Below the pieces are notes generated by a model that saw only the letters and a program-made list of their open reading frames with translations, was not told where the DNA came from and ran no database searches. A stretch of 6,058 bases of DNA, taken from positions 1 through 6,058 of the forward strand of contig JAUWTE010000208.1 of NCBI GenBank assembly GCA_030609765.1, written 5' to 3'. The stretch's first letter is position 1, and each line of letters begins with the position of its first letter. Below, piece by piece: positions 5,956 through 6,058 of this stretch. The position numbers were made by a program, and so were the translations under genes. This stretch comes from Acidobacteriota bacterium. GTDB taxonomy: Bacteria > Acidobacteriota > UBA890.

Positions 5956-6058
5956 ACAGCCGGGAGCTCCGGGTCAGTGCAGCCGCACAGTGATTTTTCC
6001 CGGCACAACAGCGAATCGCGCGCCGATTTCCGCCGCTCCGCGACCACACCATCCATCG

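Noticed and set aside
5825..6052. 76-residue in-frame N-terminal extension of the GTPase gene, starting at ATG 6052
   Set aside because: It contains the likely promoter and leader hairpins, has no resemblance to the family, and the conserved protein begins right after ATG 5824.

Overview
All five genes in this window lie on the minus strand. In transcription order (high to low coordinates) they are: a COG2403-type predicted GTPase (5824-4463), an M16 zinc peptidase (4460-3087), adenylosuccinate lyase purB (3022-1679), a purS with a very long charged C-terminal extension (1673-1023), and purF, which runs off the low-coordinate edge (976 to 1, first 325 residues only). Gaps are 2, 64, 5 and 46 bases, and no terminator-like hairpin followed by a T-run is visible between genes. 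One transcript from a promoter near 5926-5955 is therefore plausible.

The DNA is GC-rich. The free-standing PurS and the PurF of Bacillus type (short propeptide before the catalytic Cys, an Fe-S ligand Cys) fit a deltaproteobacterial-like lineage such as Myxococcota, Desulfobacterota or relatives. This assignment rests on overall impression, not on a search, and is weak. No tRNA, rRNA, CRISPR array, insertion sequence or phage gene is seen.

Three genes belong to de novo purine synthesis. PurF makes phosphoribosylamine (step 1). PurS is the small scaffold subunit of the FGAR amidotransferase (step 4). PurB acts at two steps (SAICAR to AICAR, and adenylosuccinate to AMP). purQ and purL, the partners of PurS, are not between purS and purF where they often lie. 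The M16 peptidase and the GTPase are housekeeping-looking cytoplasmic proteins whose link to purine synthesis is not established.

The most unusual object is the PurS protein. After a normal PurS domain of about 80 residues it carries about 130 extra residues built from two kinds of short repeat: Asp/Glu-Arg-Arg units with an exact 6-residue period, and a block of 7-residue Ala/Gly-Lys-Glu-Arg units. The 234 bases upstream of the GTPase gene (5825-6058) hold a plausible sigma70-type promoter and a leader with competing hairpins; I see no convincing gene there.
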